Assembly (NCBI GenBank): GCA_964594665.1
Contig: CAZQNY010000001.1
Location: 100,961 to 164,960 of the forward strand
From: BM520 sp964594665
Lineage (GTDB): Bacteria; Bacteroidota; Bacteroidia; Bacteroidales; BM520
Reading direction: 5' to 3'
Length of the DNA stretch: 64,000 bases
Shown: piece by piece, positions 63,756 through 64,000 of the stretch
Position numbering within the stretch: the stretch's first letter is position 1
Layout: the number at the start of each line of letters is the position of its first letter
Made by a program: the position numbers and the translations under genes
Notes under the pieces: generated by a model
Told to the model about the DNA's origin: nothing
The model's database searches: none
Seen by the model: only the letters and a program-made list of their open reading frames with translations

Positions 63756-63784
63756 GTTGTCAGTTGTGGGTTGTCGGGTTGTCA
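63756..63784 (+). repeat. Degenerate heptamer tandem repeat
   Basis: The units GTTGTCA, GTTGTGG, GTTGTCG and (after one extra G) GTTGTCA follow each other. This is a short microsatellite-like array of four copies. Confidence 0.55.
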
Positions 63785-63904
63785 TTGTTATCAAATTTTT
63801 CGTCTCAACCGAATCAATAATATCCAATAAATAATATGAAAAAATTAAATGCGCATTTGGCTTGGTTAAGGGTATAGCCATTGGTCTTGTTTCAGATGAG
63901 GTTC

Positions 63905-63939
63905 GAAGACGAAACCCGTAAACGGGTTATTGCGTCTTC
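63905..63939. repeat. Nested hairpin repeat
   Basis: An outer stem GAAGACG/CGTCTTC encloses an inner stem AACCCG/CGGGTT with a 4-nt loop. The sequence that follows (CCGCCTTTGCGGTGAAAA) has the look of a dispersed intergenic element in Bacteroidota, from memory and not verified. Confidence 0.4.
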
Positions 63940-64000
63940 CCGCCTTTGCGGTGAAAACCAAAAACAGAAGGAACCAGGAAAGATTAAACCATTAATCAAT

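Larger units (their letters stand above)
63693..64000. other. Repeat-rich intergenic region after parE
   Basis: No gene is supported in these 308 bases. The first half is richer in G and C than its surroundings. It contains a hairpin (63712-63742), a degenerate heptamer tandem repeat (63756-63784) and a nested hairpin (63905-63939), followed by CCGCctttGCGG. The composition is that of a dispersed intergenic repeat, not a coding sequence. Confidence 0.6.

Noticed and set aside
63836..63877. Short frame encoding 13 residues (MKKLNAHLAWLRV)
   Set aside because: It is too short and lies within repeat-like DNA with no supporting promoter.
1..64000. CRISPR array, prophage, integron or defence island
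   Set aside because: No regularly spaced repeats, cas genes, transposases or phage structural genes were seen; the single tyrosine recombinase fits XerD.

Overview
The window is about 64 kb of chromosome from a member of the Bacteroidota, probably a Bacteroidales/Marinilabiliales-type anaerobe. The evidence is internal. Promoter-like boxes follow the Bacteroidota TAnnTTTG pattern and Shine-Dalgarno sites are scarce. Four proteins end in clear type IX secretion (T9SS) sorting domains. Several families that are essentially restricted to this phylum are present: DUF4295, DUF4835, DUF6913, the Rpb6-like omega subunit, the GlmU-like protein and a GldI-like FKBP. An orphan hydE implies an [FeFe] hydrogenase elsewhere in the genome. 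A run of 10 N inside parE shows this is a scaffolded draft, perhaps metagenomic. I see no rRNA, CRISPR array, prophage, insertion sequence or recognisable defence island.

Layout. 1-7.2 kb: the 5' part of gyrA, divergent clpC, and an etfB-etfA-acyl-CoA dehydrogenase operon. 7.3-12.8 kb: two poorly known proteins, ftsY, DUF4295, rpmG, then xerD, a small unknown protein and a TonB-C domain protein. 12.9-13.1 kb: tRNA-Thr and tRNA-Tyr with a terminator. 13.1-19 kb: a bamD-rpoZ(Rpb6)-coaBC-DUF4835-recN-fabI run on the minus strand. 19-24.2 kb: galK, an nrnA-FKBP-FKBP operon, ndk and an XRE regulator. 24.4-35.7 kb: secreted proteases (S8, M14, S41, S9) interleaved with mnmA, trmD, dapA and DUF6913. 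35.8-46.3 kb: lon, a GlmU-like protein, rpmE2, a very large gingipain-family protease, a secreted esterase and ilvE. 46.4-51.8 kb: a RuvC-fold orphan, htpG, a lemA-TPM-TPM cluster, a small membrane protein and a TlpA-like thioredoxin. 51.9-63.7 kb: a propeller-type sensor kinase overlapping aroK, rlmD, hydE, an M13 metallopeptidase, the NAD(P)HX repair fusion, and parE. The last 308 bases are a repeat-rich intergenic region.

How it fits together. Most genes are housekeeping: DNA topology, protein quality control (ClpC, Lon, HtpG, FKBPs), outer-membrane assembly, tRNA and rRNA modification, CoA, lysine, shikimate and branched-chain amino-acid metabolism. The accessory layer is a protein-degrading, surface-exposed lifestyle: T9SS-exported subtilase, carboxypeptidase, gingipain-like protease and esterase, alongside S41, S9 and M13 peptidases in the envelope. 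That would supply amino acids to feed the ETF/acyl-CoA dehydrogenase and IlvE reactions.

The best candidates for something not well described are a small RuvC-fold protein with an intact acidic triad (46415-46846), a cytosolic protein made of two A-B pairs of beta-barrel-like repeats (8408-9304), and a secreted acidic protein with a cryptic sorting-domain-like tail (7315-8331). I did not find a convincing multi-gene novel system.
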